A DNA stretch of 64,000 bases, taken from Pseudomonas sp. ZH-FAD (GTDB taxonomy: Bacteria; Pseudomonadota; Gammaproteobacteria; Pseudomonadales; Pseudomonadaceae). Shown piece after piece: positions 44,971 through 54,999 of this stretch. Positions within the stretch are counted from its first letter, which is position 1. Each line of letters opens with the position of its first letter. Location of the stretch: assembly GCF_002803095.1 (NCBI RefSeq), contig NZ_PGLR01000016.1:1-64000 (forward strand). Direction: 5' to 3'. The notes beneath the pieces were generated by a model. It was not told the DNA's origin and ran no database searches. It was given only the letters and a program-made list of their open reading frames with translations. Position numbers and translations under genes: made by a program.

Positions 44971-45396
44971 TCAGGCTGCGGGCCAGTCATCCGGGATAAC
45001 GGCGATCACGTCGATTTCCATCAGCCACTGCGGCTGGGCGAGCGCGGATACCACCAAGCCGGTGGAAATCGGGAAAACCCCCTTGAGCCATTTGCCAACT
45101 TCCATGTAAACGGCTTCGCGATAACGCGGATCAATGATGTAAGTGGTGGTCTTGACGATATGGGAGAGGTCCGAGCCGGCCTCCTCAAGCAGCTGCTTGA
45201 CGTTCTTCATTGCCTGCTCGGCTTGTGCCTGCGGGTCTCCCAGACCAATCAGATTGCCGTCGAAATCAGTACCGACCTGCCCCCGCACATAGACTGTGTT
45301 GCCGGCACGCACGGCCTGGCACAGGTCGTTATCCAACGACTGATTGGGGTAGGTCTGCTTGGTGTTGAACATGCGAATACGGGTATGAGTGGGCAT
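44971..45396 (-). CDS. RidA family protein
   Basis: A 141-aa member of the RidA/YjgF family, which hydrolyses reactive enamine/imine intermediates. Recognisable parts are LCQAVRAGNTVYVRGQVGTDFDGN, AEQAMKNVKQLLEEAGS and the strand TTTYIIDPRYREAVYMEV. The start at MPTHTRIRM was preferred over an upstream TTG (45429). As the first gene of the operon it suggests that the pathway produces imines, for example through amine oxidation. Confidence 0.9.
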   Translation of the reverse strand: MPTHTRIRMFNTKQTYPNQSLDNDLCQAVRAGNTVYVRGQVGTDFDGNLIGLGDPQAQAEQAMKNVKQLLEEAGSDLSHIVKTTTYIIDPRYREAVYMEVGKWLKGVFPISTGLVVSALAQPQWLMEIDVIAVIPDDWPAA

Positions 45397-45639
45397 GCCT
45401 GGCGACTCTGCTATGACGTGTTCAGCCAAGCTTCACATTGCTGACAAACCAGAGAAACCAGCATTTGCCGTGGGTGGTGCTTAGGAAAAGCTGAACCGCT
45501 AGCGCTGCCACCAATCGCAGATTTTTCAGTACGTAGCCTCGGCAGGGTCTTACGCTCTAGAACCTGAGGACAGCTTCGTCAGCTCCAGATCAGATAATGG
45601 GAATGCTCGTACCCTGTGGTCTCAGAGTAGGTAGCCGAA
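45397..45639. other. Intergenic region upstream of ridA and modA
   Basis: Divergent promoter region. Apart from the ModE operator at 45640-45667, no gene or repeat family is evident in these bases. Confidence 0.4.
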
Positions 45640-45667
45640 ATCGCTATATAAAAAAAAATATAACGAT
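45640..45667 (+). promoter_or_regulatory. ModE operator upstream of modA
   Basis: Half-sites ATCGCTATAT and ATATAACGAT flank an eight-base A tract, a 28-bp near-perfect palindrome with one mismatch. This matches the known ModE binding consensus. ModE-molybdate represses modABC, so the operon should be on when molybdate is scarce. It lies 53 bases before the modA start. Confidence 0.88.
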
Positions 45668-45671
45668 GTAG

Positions 45672-46535
<864 letters not shown>

Positions 46536-46554
46536 CTGCCACCGGAACCTACAC

Positions 46555-47235
46555 ATGCCGCTGTCCAAGAATGACCTCGACGCCATCCTGCTGACCCTGG
46601 AGCTGGCCTCGCTGACCACCGTGCTGCTGCTGATCATCGGCACCCCCATCGCCCTCTGGCTGGCACGCACCGACTCCTGGCTCAAGCGCCCGGTCGGCGC
46701 GGTGGTGGCGCTGCCGCTGGTGCTGCCGCCGACGGTGATCGGCTTCTATCTGCTGGTGAGCATGGGGCCCAATGGCTTCTTCGGCCAACTGACGCAGAGC
46801 CTCGGTCTCGGCACCTTCACTTTCACCTTTACCGGCCTGGTGATCGGTTCGATCTTCTATTCCCTGCCCTTCGTCGTGCAGCCGCTACAGAACGCCTTCG
46901 AGGCCATCGGCCGCGGCCCGCTGGAGGCTGCCGCGACCTTGCGCGCCAACCCCTGGGACAGTTTCTTCAGCGTGGTGCTGCCACTGGCCCGCCCGGGCTT
47001 CATCACCGCCGCCATTCTCAGCTTCGCCCATACCATCGGTGAGTTCGGCGTGGTGCTGATGATCGGCGGCAATATCCCCGGCAAGACTCAGGTGGTGTCG
47101 GTGCAGATCTACAACCACGTGGAAACCATGAACTACACCCAGGCGCACTGGCTGGCCGGCGGCATGGTGGCGTTCTCCTTCATCGTTCTGCTGGCGTTGT
47201 ACGGCGGGCGCAATGCCCGGATGAGGGCGCTGTGA
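46555..47235 (+). CDS. modB: Molybdate ABC transporter permease
   Basis: A 226-aa inner-membrane permease with five to six membrane segments and the EAA loop [27 protein letters not shown]. The start [19 protein letters not shown] is the usual ModB N terminus; an upstream in-frame ATG would read through the REP. The end [24 protein letters not shown] is highly conserved. The stop overlaps the modC start by one base. Confidence 0.95.
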   Translation: MPLSKNDLDAILLTLELASLTTVLLLIIGTPIALWLARTDSWLKRPVGAVVALPLVLPPTVIGFYLLVSMGPNGFFGQLTQSLGLGTFTFTFTGLVIGSIFYSLPFVVQPLQNAFEAIGRGPLEAAATLRANPWDSFFSVVLPLARPGFITAAILSFAHTIGEFGVVLMIGGNIPGKTQVVSVQIYNHVETMNYTQAHWLAGGMVAFSFIVLLALYGGRNARMRAL

Positions 47236-48359
47236 TGTTCGGGTTCGGCAAGGCACCGATACCTGCGATCTACGACGATGGGCGCATTCGCGCGCGCTTT
47301 CTGGTCAAGCATCCAGGCTTCACCCTGGATATCGACCTCGACCTGCCCGGACGCGGCGTCAGTGCGCTGTTCGGCCATTCCGGCTCGGGCAAGACCAGTT
47401 GCCTGCGCTGCTTCGCCGGGCTGGATCGCCCGCAGCAGGGCTACCTGCAGGTGGCTGGAGAGCTCTGGCAAGACAGTGAGCGCGGTTTCTTTCTGCCGGC
47501 GCACAAACGCGCCATCGGCTACGTGTTCCAGGACGCCAACCTGTTCCCGCACCTGAGCGTGCGCAAGAACCTGGAGTACGGCCAGCGGCGCATCCCCGCC
47601 TCGCAACGCAAGGTGGCGCTGGATCAGGCGCTACAGCTGCTGGGCATCGGCCACCTGCTCGAGCGCATGCCCTCGGCGCTGTCCGGCGGCGAACGGCAGC
47701 GCGTCGGCATCGCCCGCGCGCTGGTGACCAGCCCGCGCCTGCTGCTGACGGACGAGCCGCTGGCTTCGCTGGATCTGAAGCGCAAGCAGGAAGTGCTGCC
47801 GTATCTGCAGCGCCTGCACGAGGAGCTGGACATCCCGGTACTCTACGTCAGCCATGCACCGGACGAGGTGGCGCGCCTGGCCGATCATCTGGTGCTGCTC
47901 GACGAAGGCCAGGTGCGCGCCAGCGGCCCGCTCAAGGAAATCCTGCTGCGCGCCGACCTGCCCTTCGCCAGCGACGAGGATGCCGAGGCGGTGATCGACG
48001 GCCAGGTCTGCGGTCATGATGCCGCCTACGATCTGCTGCAACTCAACCTTCCCCAAAGCGAAGCCTGCCTGCGCCTGCCCCATGCGGCGTTGCCCAACGG
48101 CCACTCGGTGCGCGTGAAGATCAAGGCACGCGATGTCAGCCTGGCGCTCAATCGCGCCGAGGATTGCAGCCTGCTCAACCTGCTGCCGGCGACGGTGGAA
48201 AGCTGGCAGGCGCTCGATGCGCAGATGCTGCTGACCCTGCGCATCGGTGATCAACGCCTGCTGGCGCGAATCACCCGCTACTCCTTCGATCAGCTGGGCA
48301 TTCATGCCGGCCAGACACTCTGGGCGCAGATCAAATCGGTGTCGTTGCTGGCGCCGTAA
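47235..48359 (+). CDS. modC: Molybdate ABC transporter ATP-binding protein
   Basis: The 374-aa ATPase has Walker [10 protein letters not shown], signature [15 protein letters not shown], Walker [13 protein letters not shown] and His-loop [15 protein letters not shown]-terminal mop-like domain ([24 protein letters not shown]) senses molybdate in the family. TGATG overlap with modB implies coupled translation; GAGGG is upstream. Confidence 0.95.
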   Translation: MFGFGKAPIPAIYDDGRIRARFLVKHPGFTLDIDLDLPGRGVSALFGHSGSGKTSCLRCFAGLDRPQQGYLQVAGELWQDSERGFFLPAHKRAIGYVFQDANLFPHLSVRKNLEYGQRRIPASQRKVALDQALQLLGIGHLLERMPSALSGGERQRVGIARALVTSPRLLLTDEPLASLDLKRKQEVLPYLQRLHEELDIPVLYVSHAPDEVARLADHLVLLDEGQVRASGPLKEILLRADLPFASDEDAEAVIDGQVCGHDAAYDLLQLNLPQSEACLRLPHAALPNGHSVRVKIKARDVSLALNRAEDCSLLNLLPATVESWQALDAQMLLTLRIGDQRLLARITRYSFDQLGIHAGQTLWAQIKSVSLLAP

Positions 48360-48387
48360 TTCCTGGCTATGCGACCGCGGAGCCCCG

Positions 48388-48445
48388 GTGCGCATGGCGC
48401 ACACTACGCTAGAGCCGGCCCCCGTAGGGTGCGCCGCGCGCACCG
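48388..48445. repeat. GTGCGC...GCGCAC palindromes after modC
   Basis: GGTGCGCATGGCGCACACTACG followed by GTAGGGTGCGCCGCGCGCACC, two facing copies of a family also seen at about 18992, 26428-26482, 51541-51566 and 56740-56763. Confidence 0.7.
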
Positions 48446-48505
48446 ATCACGCGTTGGTTGCTAGCTCCCACGCGCAGCGCGAGGAAGATCGGCCTCACCC
48501 ATCCG

Positions 48506-49330
48506 TTACGCAATACCTGGCAACTCCAGATGCTCCGGCCCAATCTCTGCATTTCCAGCCAGCAGCAGGGCGAAGTGAATGACGTTCTCCAGCTCGCGGG
48601 TATTGCCCGGCCAGCGGTGCGCCTCCAGCACCGCCTGCGCCGCCGGGCTGATCGGCGGGATGGCCAGGCCCAGACGCGAGGCGTGGATGCCGAGGAAGTA
48701 CTCGGCCAGCGGCAGGATGTCGCCAACGCGCTGGCGCAGTGCCGGGAACAGCAGCTGACCGTCGCACAGGTAGGCGTACAGGCGCTCGTCGAAGGTGCCG
48801 GCCGCCACGGCGCGGGCCAGGTCGATGCTGCTCGCCGCCACCAGGCGCACGTCTGCCGGCAGGGCCTGGCTGGCGCCGACGCGATACACCTCGCGGGTTT
48901 CCAGCGCGGCCAGCAGCTTGCTCTGCAACGGGCGCGAAAGATCGGCGATCTCGTCCAGGTACAGCGTGCCGCCATTGGCCGAACCGAACCAGCCGGCGCG
49001 GCTGCTGGCGGCCCCGACATGGGCGCCGCCGACATGGCCGAACAGCTCGGCCTCGCCCCATTGCGGGCTGATCGCCGCGCAGCTCAGTGCGACGAACAGG
49101 CCGCCACGCTCGCTCTGCCGGTGAATGTAGCGCGCCAGCAATTCCTTGCCGGTGCCGGTCTCGCCAAGGATCAGCAGCGGCTGACCATTGCCCGCCAGCA
49201 CCTCGGCGCGCTCGCGCAACTGACGTGAACGCGGGTCGACGAATACCAGCGCCTTGGCCCTGATGCTCAGCGGACTCTTGTCCGATTCGGCGAAGGTCAG
49301 CGGCGCCGGGAAGTCGGGTGGAACACTCAT
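48506..49330 (-). CDS. Sigma-54-type AAA+ activator, no DNA-binding domain (SfnR-like)
   Basis: The 274-aa protein is a single AAA+ domain of the bacterial enhancer-binding type: Walker A GETGTGKE (56-63), Walker B GTLYLDEIAD and sensor II WPGNTRELENV. Two features are abnormal: the sigma-54 contact loop GAFTGA reads GAHVGA (102-107), and the protein ends at PGIA just after the AAA+ domain, with no Fis-type helix-turn-helix. It resembles SfnR-like regulators of organosulfur genes. It may act with a partner or as a modulator. The start MSVPPDF fits; longer forms have no support. Confidence 0.82.
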   Translation of the reverse strand: MSVPPDFPAPLTFAESDKSPLSIRAKALVFVDPRSRQLRERAEVLAGNGQPLLILGETGTGKELLARYIHRQSERGGLFVALSCAAISPQWGEAELFGHVGGAHVGAASSRAGWFGSANGGTLYLDEIADLSRPLQSKLLAALETREVYRVGASQALPADVRLVAASSIDLARAVAAGTFDERLYAYLCDGQLLFPALRQRVGDILPLAEYFLGIHASRLGLAIPPISPAAQAVLEAHRWPGNTRELENVIHFALLLAGNAEIGPEHLELPGIA

Positions 49331-49380
49331 GACGTGCAGCTCCAAAGCCGCACCTCGGTGGACGCAGCCCGTAGTCGAGT

Positions 49381-49417
49381 AAAAAAGAGCGGGCGGCTGC
49401 CTGGCCCGTTCCCGCTC
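49381..49417 (-). terminator. Rho-independent terminator after the RBBP9-like gene
   Basis: On the minus strand, GAGCGGG...CCCGCTC is followed by six T residues. It lies between the RBBP9-like gene and the AAA+ activator gene, suggesting separate transcription of the two. Confidence 0.65.
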
Positions 49418-49443
49418 CGAAAGGGTTCGCCCCGTGGGGACGT

Positions 49444-50025
49444 TCAGGCGCGCAGGCGCGTCTGCTGTTCGATGCGGCTCTGCAGGCGATACAGATAGCC
49501 GAAGCCCTGCTCCCAATGGCGGTGCCCGGACTTCACGTTGATATGCCCGGCACCGGTGAGAATCGCCGCCTCGCTGCCCCAGGCACGCGCCAGCTCCAGG
49601 GCACGCAGGGCGCTGGCCGCCGCGTCGTTGTCGGAGCCCACCAGCAGGCTGGGGAAGGGCAGCAGATCACGCGGCATCGGCGCGAAATTCTGCAGCGGTG
49701 CGGGGCAGCCCGGGCGCTCGACATCGGCCGGCGCCACCAGCAGGGCGCCGCGTACGCGACGCAGCAGATCGATCGGTGCATGCGCCGCCCAGTGGGCGAC
49801 GGTGACGCAGCCCAGGCTGTGGGCAATGAGAATGGCAGGGCGCGGGTCGGCGGCCACGGCGCGGTTCAGCTCGCTCACCCAGTCGGCGCGCCGTGGATGG
49901 AGCCAGTCGGCCTGCTCCACCCGCGTGCTGTTCGGCAGGCTGCGCTGCCAATGGCTTTGCCAGTGCTCCTCGGGCGAGCCCTGCCAGCCCGGCAGAATCA
50001 GATAACGGATTGCTTCGCTGCCCAT
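49444..50025 (-). CDS. RBBP9/YdeN family alpha/beta hydrolase
   Basis: The 193-aa serine hydrolase has nucleophile motif AHSLGCVTVAHWA, an N-terminal ILPGWQGSPEEHWQ stretch and the catalytic His in GAGHINVKSGH, the RBBP9 signature. The Asp region is VGSDNDAAAS. Such proteins commonly lie next to sulfate/sulfonate transport genes in Pseudomonas. It diverges from oscA-sbp, and a CTAAAAAGAAT motif is 53 bases upstream. The reaction is unknown. Confidence 0.9.
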   Translation of the reverse strand: MGSEAIRYLILPGWQGSPEEHWQSHWQRSLPNSTRVEQADWLHPRRADWVSELNRAVAADPRPAILIAHSLGCVTVAHWAAHAPIDLLRRVRGALLVAPADVERPGCPAPLQNFAPMPRDLLPFPSLLVGSDNDAAASALRALELARAWGSEAAILTGAGHINVKSGHRHWEQGFGYLYRLQSRIEQQTRLRA

Positions 50026-50077
50026 GACGGCACCTCCTTGAATCGAATGGCGTCAGTCTAGGCAGCATGGTTCAACT

Positions 50078-50090
50078 CTAAAAAGAATAA
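50078..50090 (-). promoter_or_regulatory. Sulfur-locus AT-rich motif between hydrolase and oscA
   Basis: CTAAAAAGAATAA, the fourth copy of the motif at 3738, 21214 and 21245, in the divergent spacer of the RBBP9-like gene and oscA. Candidate sulfur-regulator site. Confidence 0.42.
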
Positions 50091-50161
50091 GAATTTATTT
50101 GCTTATTCCATAAGCACAAGAAAACGCATCGCACCTCATATTTCCAAAAAGCATATAAATG

Positions 50162-50184
50162 TTCTTAAACAATATTTTTAAGAA
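50162..50184 (+). promoter_or_regulatory. TTCTTAAA-N7-TTTAAGAA palindrome upstream of oscA
   Basis: A perfect eight-base inverted repeat about 85 bases before the oscA start, in very AT-rich DNA. Symmetry and position suggest an operator of the oscA-sbp-cysTWA operon; the binding protein is not known from sequence. Confidence 0.45.
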
Positions 50185-50268
50185 TATTTCGGCCTCTCTA
50201 CTATCCGCTCCACGCCAGCGTCGGCCGTCCGCCGTCGTCGTGGCGAATCCGTCACAAGGAGCCTGGAA

Positions 50269-50451
50269 ATGACCGCGACGCTGAGAAACCTGGAAGGCCA
50301 GGACGAAGCCGTGATCCTCCGCGAGATCCAGACCGCCCTGCATGGCCTGAAATTCGGCTCGGTGGAAATCACCGTGCACAACGGCCAGGTAGTGCAGATC
50401 GAGCGCAAGGAAAAGATTCGCCTGCAACAACCGAGCACGAAAAACCCCTGA
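50269..50451 (+). CDS. oscA: OscA small protein (YezD/DUF2292 family)
   Basis: The 60-aa protein ([39 protein letters not shown]) matches the YezD/DUF2292 family. In Pseudomonas corrugata, OscA, encoded next to sbp, is linked to organosulfur use and chromate tolerance. AAGGAG precedes the start. It is the first gene before sbp-cysTWA and is probably co-transcribed from an AT-rich promoter. Its molecular action is unknown. Confidence 0.88.
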   Translation: MTATLRNLEGQDEAVILREIQTALHGLKFGSVEITVHNGQVVQIERKEKIRLQQPSTKNP

Positions 50452-50542
50452 CACATGCTGCGGCCCGACTGGACCACCAGAGGGCACTGACCCGATAGCC
50501 CCAACGCCAACACAAGAATTTAGCCAGTCTAGGAGCTGCACC

Positions 50543-51541
50543 ATGTCCCTTCGTCGTTTCGCCCTGGCCGCGCTGGCCAGTGCCCTGATCGCCGGCCCGG
50601 TGGCCGCTGCACAAACCCTGCTCAACGTGTCGTACGACCCGACCCGCGAGCTCTATACCGAATTCAACGCCGCGTTCAACAAGCACTGGCAGGGCCAGGG
50701 CAACGAAGCGGTGAACATCCAGCAATCCCACGGCGGCTCGGGCAAGCAGGCCCGTGCGGTGATCGACGGCCTGCGCGCCGACGTGGTGACCCTGGCCCTG
50801 GCCGGTGATATCGACGAGTTGTACAAGCTCGGCAAGCTGATCCCGGAAAACTGGCAGGAGCGCCTGCCGGACGCCAGCACTCCGTACACCTCGACCATCG
50901 TGTTCCTGGTGCGCAAGGGCAACCCCAAGGGCATCAAGGACTGGGATGACCTGGTCAAGCCCGGCGTGGAAGTGATCACCCCCAACCCGAAAACTTCCGG
51001 CGGCGCACGCTGGAACTTCCTCGCCGCCTGGGCCTATGCCCAGCAGAAGTACGGCAGCGAAGCCGAGGCCAAGGCCTTCACCGAGAAGCTGTACAAGAAC
51101 GTGCCGGTGCTCGACACCGGCGCCCGCGGCTCGACCATCACCTTCGTCAACAACGGCATCGGCGACGTGCTGCTGGCCTGGGAAAACGAAGCCTTCCTGG
51201 CCCTCAAGGAAGAAGGTGGCGACAACTTCGAGATCGTCGCGCCGTCGCTGTCGATCCTCGCCGAACCGCCGGTCAGCGTGGTCGACCAGAACGTCGACAA
51301 GAAAGGCACCCGCAAGGTCGCCGAGGCCTACCTGAACTACCTGTACAGCGAGGAAGGCCAGCGCATCGCCGCCAAGCACTTCTACCGTCCGCGCAACCAG
51401 GCGGTGGCGGCCGAGTTCGCCCAGCAGTTCCCGCAGCTCAAGCTGGTGACCATCGACGCTGACTTCGGCGGCTGGAAGAGCGCACAGCCGAAGTTCTTCA
51501 ACGATGGCGGCATCTTCGACCAGATCTACCAGGCGCAGTAG
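50543..51541 (+). CDS. sbp: Sulfate/thiosulfate-binding protein
   Basis: The 332-aa periplasmic protein delivers sulfate (and often thiosulfate) to CysTWA. It has a signal peptide ([22 protein letters not shown]) and Sbp/CysP motifs [46 protein letters not shown] and [24 protein letters not shown] precedes the start. Followed by a GTGCGC palindrome and cysT. Confidence 0.95.
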   Translation: MSLRRFALAALASALIAGPVAAAQTLLNVSYDPTRELYTEFNAAFNKHWQGQGNEAVNIQQSHGGSGKQARAVIDGLRADVVTLALAGDIDELYKLGKLIPENWQERLPDASTPYTSTIVFLVRKGNPKGIKDWDDLVKPGVEVITPNPKTSGGARWNFLAAWAYAQQKYGSEAEAKAFTEKLYKNVPVLDTGARGSTITFVNNGIGDVLLAWENEAFLALKEEGGDNFEIVAPSLSILAEPPVSVVDQNVDKKGTRKVAEAYLNYLYSEEGQRIAAKHFYRPRNQAVAAEFAQQFPQLKLVTIDADFGGWKSAQPKFFNDGGIFDQIYQAQ

Positions 51542-51566
51542 CCCGTAGGGTGCGCCGTGCGCACCA
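51541..51566. repeat. GTAGGGTGCGCCGTGCGCACC palindrome between sbp and cysT
   Basis: Same family as 48388-48445. It starts at the sbp stop codon. Another REP-type hairpin placed right after a binding-protein gene, as in modA-modB. Confidence 0.7.
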
Positions 51567-51630
51567 GTGCACGGCCCACCAGATCGTCGCAGCCAGTGGC
51601 GGGTTCCACCCGCCCTACCAAGGAGCTTGC

Positions 51631-52449
51631 ATGTCTCGCCGCACTTCCCCCGTCATACCCGGCTTCGGGCTGACGCTGGGCTACACCCTGGTGTACCTCA
51701 GCCTGTTGGTGCTGATTCCCCTGGGTGCCATGTTCGTCCACGCTGCCCAGCTCACCTGGGATCAGTTCTGGGCAATCATTTCCTCACCGCGCGTGCTGGC
51801 CGCCCTGAAGCTGAGCTTCGGCACCGCCTTTCTCGCTGCCATCATCAACGGCGTAATCGGTACCCTGCTGGCCTGGGTGCTGGTGCGCTACACCTTCCCC
51901 GGTCGCAAGATCATCGAAGCGATGATCGACCTGCCGTTCGCCCTGCCCACAGCCGTTGCCGGTATCGCCCTGACCGCGCTCTATGCGCCGGGCGGCCTGG
52001 TCGGCCAGTTCGCCACCGCCCTGGGCTTCAAGATCGCCTACACCCCGCTGGGCATCACCCTGGCGCTAACCTTCGTCACCCTGCCCTTCGTCGTGCGCAC
52101 CATCCAGCCGGTACTGGCCGACATCCCACGCGAGGTCGAGGAAGCCGCCGCCTGCCTGGGCGCCCGCCCGCTGCAGGTGGCGCGCCACGTGCTGCTGCCG
52201 GCGCTGCTGCCGGCCTGGCTGACCGGTTTCGCCCTGGCCTTCGCCCGCGGCGTCGGCGAGTACGGCTCGGTGATCTTCATCGCCGGCAATATGCCGATGA
52301 AGACCGAGATCCTGCCGCTGCTGATCATGGTGCAGCTGGACCAGTACAACTACGCCGGCGCCACCGCCATCGGCGTGCTGATGCTGGTGGTGTCGTTCAT
52401 CCTGCTGCTGCTGATCAACCTGCTGCAGCGCCGCATCAGTCGTTCGTAA
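51631..52449 (+). CDS. cysT: Sulfate/thiosulfate ABC transporter permease CysT
   Basis: A 272-aa permease with six membrane segments, [21 protein letters not shown] and the EAA loop [27 protein letters not shown]. The start at 51631 has AAGGAGC upstream; a longer form (51550) reads through the palindrome and is unlikely. CysT pairs with CysW. Confidence 0.94.
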   Translation: MSRRTSPVIPGFGLTLGYTLVYLSLLVLIPLGAMFVHAAQLTWDQFWAIISSPRVLAALKLSFGTAFLAAIINGVIGTLLAWVLVRYTFPGRKIIEAMIDLPFALPTAVAGIALTALYAPGGLVGQFATALGFKIAYTPLGITLALTFVTLPFVVRTIQPVLADIPREVEEAAACLGARPLQVARHVLLPALLPAWLTGFALAFARGVGEYGSVIFIAGNMPMKTEILPLLIMVQLDQYNYAGATAIGVLMLVVSFILLLLINLLQRRISRS

Positions 52450-52459
52450 GGAGCCAGGC

Positions 52460-53332
52460 ATGTCATCTGCAACCCTGACGGCCAGCGCCGCCAACAAAGC
52501 CGCGCGCCGCGGTAACGCCCTGGGCCGCCGCTTGCTGATCATTTCGGCCTGGCTGGTGTTCGCCTTCTTCCTGCTGCTGCCCTTGTTCGTGGTGGCGACC
52601 GAGGCGCTCAAACAGGGCGTCGGCGTGTTCGTCGCCTCCATCCTCGAGCCCGACGCGATCAGCGCGCTGAAGCTGACCCTGCTCGCCGTGGGCATCGCCG
52701 TGCCGCTCAACCTGGTGTTCGGCGTGGCCGCCGCCTGGTGCGTGAGCAAGTACGAGTTCCGCGGCAAGAGCATCCTGGTGACCCTGATCGACCTGCCGTT
52801 CTCGGTGTCGCCGGTGATCGCCGGTCTGATCTACGTGCTGCTGTTCGGCGCCCAGGGCTTCTTCGGCCCCTGGTTGCGCGAGCACGACATCCAGATCATC
52901 TTCGCCCTGCCCGGCATCGTCCTGGCGACCATCTTCGTCACCGTGCCCTTCGTCGCCCGCGAGCTGATCCCGCTGATGCAGGAACAAGGCACGCAGGAGG
53001 AAGAGGCGGCGCGCCTGCTCGGTGCCAACGGCTGGCAGATGTTCTGGCACGTGACCCTGCCCAATATCAAATGGGGCCTGATCTACGGCGTGGTGCTGTG
53101 CACCGCGCGGGCGATGGGCGAGTTCGGCGCGGTATCGGTGGTCTCCGGGCACATCCGCGGCTACACCAACACGCTGCCGCTGCATGTCGAGATTCTCTAT
53201 AACGAATACAATCACGTCGCCGCCTTCAGCGTTGCCAGCCTGCTGCTGCTTCTGGCGCTGTTCATCCTGCTGCTCAAGCAGTGGAGCGAATCCCGTATCA
53301 ACCGCCTGAAAGCCAGTGCTGGCGAGGAATAA
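52460..53332 (+). CDS. cysW: Sulfate/thiosulfate ABC transporter permease CysW
   Basis: A 290-aa permease with the family motifs [47 protein letters not shown] and [30 protein letters not shown]. It starts ten bases after cysT with AAGGAG upstream and is followed by cysA two bases later. Confidence 0.95.
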   Translation: MSSATLTASAANKAARRGNALGRRLLIISAWLVFAFFLLLPLFVVATEALKQGVGVFVASILEPDAISALKLTLLAVGIAVPLNLVFGVAAAWCVSKYEFRGKSILVTLIDLPFSVSPVIAGLIYVLLFGAQGFFGPWLREHDIQIIFALPGIVLATIFVTVPFVARELIPLMQEQGTQEEEAARLLGANGWQMFWHVTLPNIKWGLIYGVVLCTARAMGEFGAVSVVSGHIRGYTNTLPLHVEILYNEYNHVAAFSVASLLLLLALFILLLKQWSESRINRLKASAGEE

Positions 53333-53334
53333 AC

Positions 53335-54333
53335 ATGAGTATCGAAATCCGCAACGTCAGCAAGAACTTCAATGCGTTCAAGGCGCTGAACGAGATCAAC
53401 CTGAACATCCAGAGCGGCGAACTGGTCGCCCTGCTCGGCCCGTCCGGCTGCGGCAAGACCACCCTGCTGCGCATCATCGCCGGCCTGGAAACCCCGGACA
53501 GCGGCACCATCGAGTTCCACGGCGAGGACGTCTCCAACCACGACGTGCGTGATCGCAACGTCGGCTTCGTGTTCCAGCACTACGCGCTGTTCCGCCACAT
53601 GACGGTGTTCGACAACGTCGCCTTCGGCCTGCGCATGAAGCCCAAGGGCCAGCGCCCGAGTGAAGAGGTGATCCAGCAGAAGGTGCACGAACTGCTCAAT
53701 CTGGTGCAGCTCGACTGGCTTGGCGATCGCTACCCCGAACAGCTGTCCGGCGGTCAGCGCCAGCGTATCGCCCTGGCCCGCGCCCTGGCCGTGGAGCCGA
53801 AAGTGCTGCTGCTCGACGAACCCTTCGGCGCGCTGGATGCCAAGGTGCGCAAGGAGCTGCGCCGCTGGCTGGCGCGCCTGCACGAGGACGTGCACCTGAC
53901 CAGCGTATTCGTCACCCACGATCAGGAAGAAGCCATGGAAGTGGCCGACCGCATCGTGGTGATGAACAAGGGCGTGATCGAGCAGATCGGCACACCGGCC
54001 GAAGTCTACGAATACCCGGCCAGCGACTTCGTCTATCACTTCCTCGGCGATGCCAACCGCCTCTATGTCGGCGGTGGCGATCATCACGTGCTGTTCCGCC
54101 CGCACGAGGTCGACCTGTCGCTGCAGCCGGCGGCCGATCACCAGAGCGGCGAGGTGCGCGACATCCGCCTGCTCGGCGCCATCACCCGCATCACCCTCAA
54201 GGTCGAGGGCCAGGACGAACTGATCGAGGCCGAGGTGGCCAAGGATCACGTCAGCCTGGACAACCTCGCCCGCGGCACCACCCTGTACTTCAAGCCCAAG
54301 GGTGGCAAGCCGGTCGGCACACCGGCCAGCTGA
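53335..54333 (+). CDS. cysA: Sulfate/thiosulfate ABC transporter ATP-binding protein
   Basis: The 332-aa ATPase energises sulfate import: Walker [11 protein letters not shown]-loop QHYALFRHM, signature [15 protein letters not shown], Walker [12 protein letters not shown], His-loop VTHDQEEA and a C-terminal TOBE domain. The start [12 protein letters not shown] is standard. Ends the oscA-sbp-cysTWA operon; GGTGGGC-type repeats follow. Confidence 0.95.
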   Translation: MSIEIRNVSKNFNAFKALNEINLNIQSGELVALLGPSGCGKTTLLRIIAGLETPDSGTIEFHGEDVSNHDVRDRNVGFVFQHYALFRHMTVFDNVAFGLRMKPKGQRPSEEVIQQKVHELLNLVQLDWLGDRYPEQLSGGQRQRIALARALAVEPKVLLLDEPFGALDAKVRKELRRWLARLHEDVHLTSVFVTHDQEEAMEVADRIVVMNKGVIEQIGTPAEVYEYPASDFVYHFLGDANRLYVGGGDHHVLFRPHEVDLSLQPAADHQSGEVRDIRLLGAITRITLKVEGQDELIEAEVAKDHVSLDNLARGTTLYFKPKGGKPVGTPAS

Positions 54334-54344
54334 GGCCCATGCAT

Positions 54345-54441
54345 CACGTAGGGTGGGCGTAGGGTGGGCTTCAGCCCACCGAACAGAGCTCAACCTTTGT
54401 TTGGTGGGCTGAAGCGGATCGCCGCCCGGCCCACCCTACGA
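54345..54441. repeat. GTAGGGTGGGC / GCCCACCCTACG palindromic repeats
   Basis: GTAGGGTGGGCTTCAGCCCACC is followed by TTGGTGGGCTGAAGCGG...GGCCCACCCTACG, an inverted pair after cysA that may help end or protect the transcript. Confidence 0.7.
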
Positions 54442-54474
54442 AGCTGGCATTACGTGGCCTCTGAGCCGACCTCA

Positions 54475-54876
54475 TCAAACCACGGCCACCTGCGAATGCT
54501 TCAGGCCGAACCACTGCAACTCGGCCAGCAGCGCCACCGCCAGCGCCTGGGCGATGACGAAGGCGTAGCCGAACAGGTTCGGTGACACCCAGCCGATCAC
54601 CAGCACCAGCAGGCTGTCGATCACCCAGATGGCATTGACCGCGATCACCGCCCAGATCGCCTGGCGGCTGATTTCGGCGCGGTTGGCCAGCCACACCAGC
54701 ATCGCGGCGAAGGGCAGCAGCGCGCTGCCGGCGACCAGCAGCAGCAGGCGCGGCAGTTCGAGAAAGGCGCCCAGCCAGCCGGCGGCCAGCACCAGCAGCA
54801 GACCGGTGGCACCGCTGAGCAGGCCATCGAGCAAGAGGGCGTTGCGCAGCATCGGGGAAGGTTGCAGTGCGTTCAT
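54475..54876 (-). CDS. Four-helix membrane protein, unknown function
   Basis: A 133-aa protein with four hydrophobic segments (LLDGLLSGATGLLLVLAAGWLG; LLLLVAGSALLPFAAMLVWLA; AIWAVIAVNAIWVIDSLLVLV; FGYAFVIAQALAVALLAELQ) and little else. The pattern is common among small Pseudomonas inner-membrane proteins. It is divergent from the MmyB-type regulator at 55000, which probably controls it. AGGAGAT precedes the start. Confidence 0.82.
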   Translation of the reverse strand: MNALQPSPMLRNALLLDGLLSGATGLLLVLAAGWLGAFLELPRLLLLVAGSALLPFAAMLVWLANRAEISRQAIWAVIAVNAIWVIDSLLVLVIGWVSPNLFGYAFVIAQALAVALLAELQWFGLKHSQVAVV

Positions 54877-54999
54877 GGCGAATCTCCTGAAAGCGGCACC
54901 GGGCTGGTGCCTGGCGCACAGATTTCGCCGAAACGCGCAGGGCGTCGATTACCTGCCAGGTAATGGCCGGCATGACGCCGCTGAACTATCTTGCTGGCC

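Noticed and set aside
48430-48505. Frameshifted helix-turn-helix tail of the AAA+ activator
   Set aside because: Frames downstream of the stop codon give no Fis-like helix-turn-helix sequence, so simple frameshift does not explain the missing domain.
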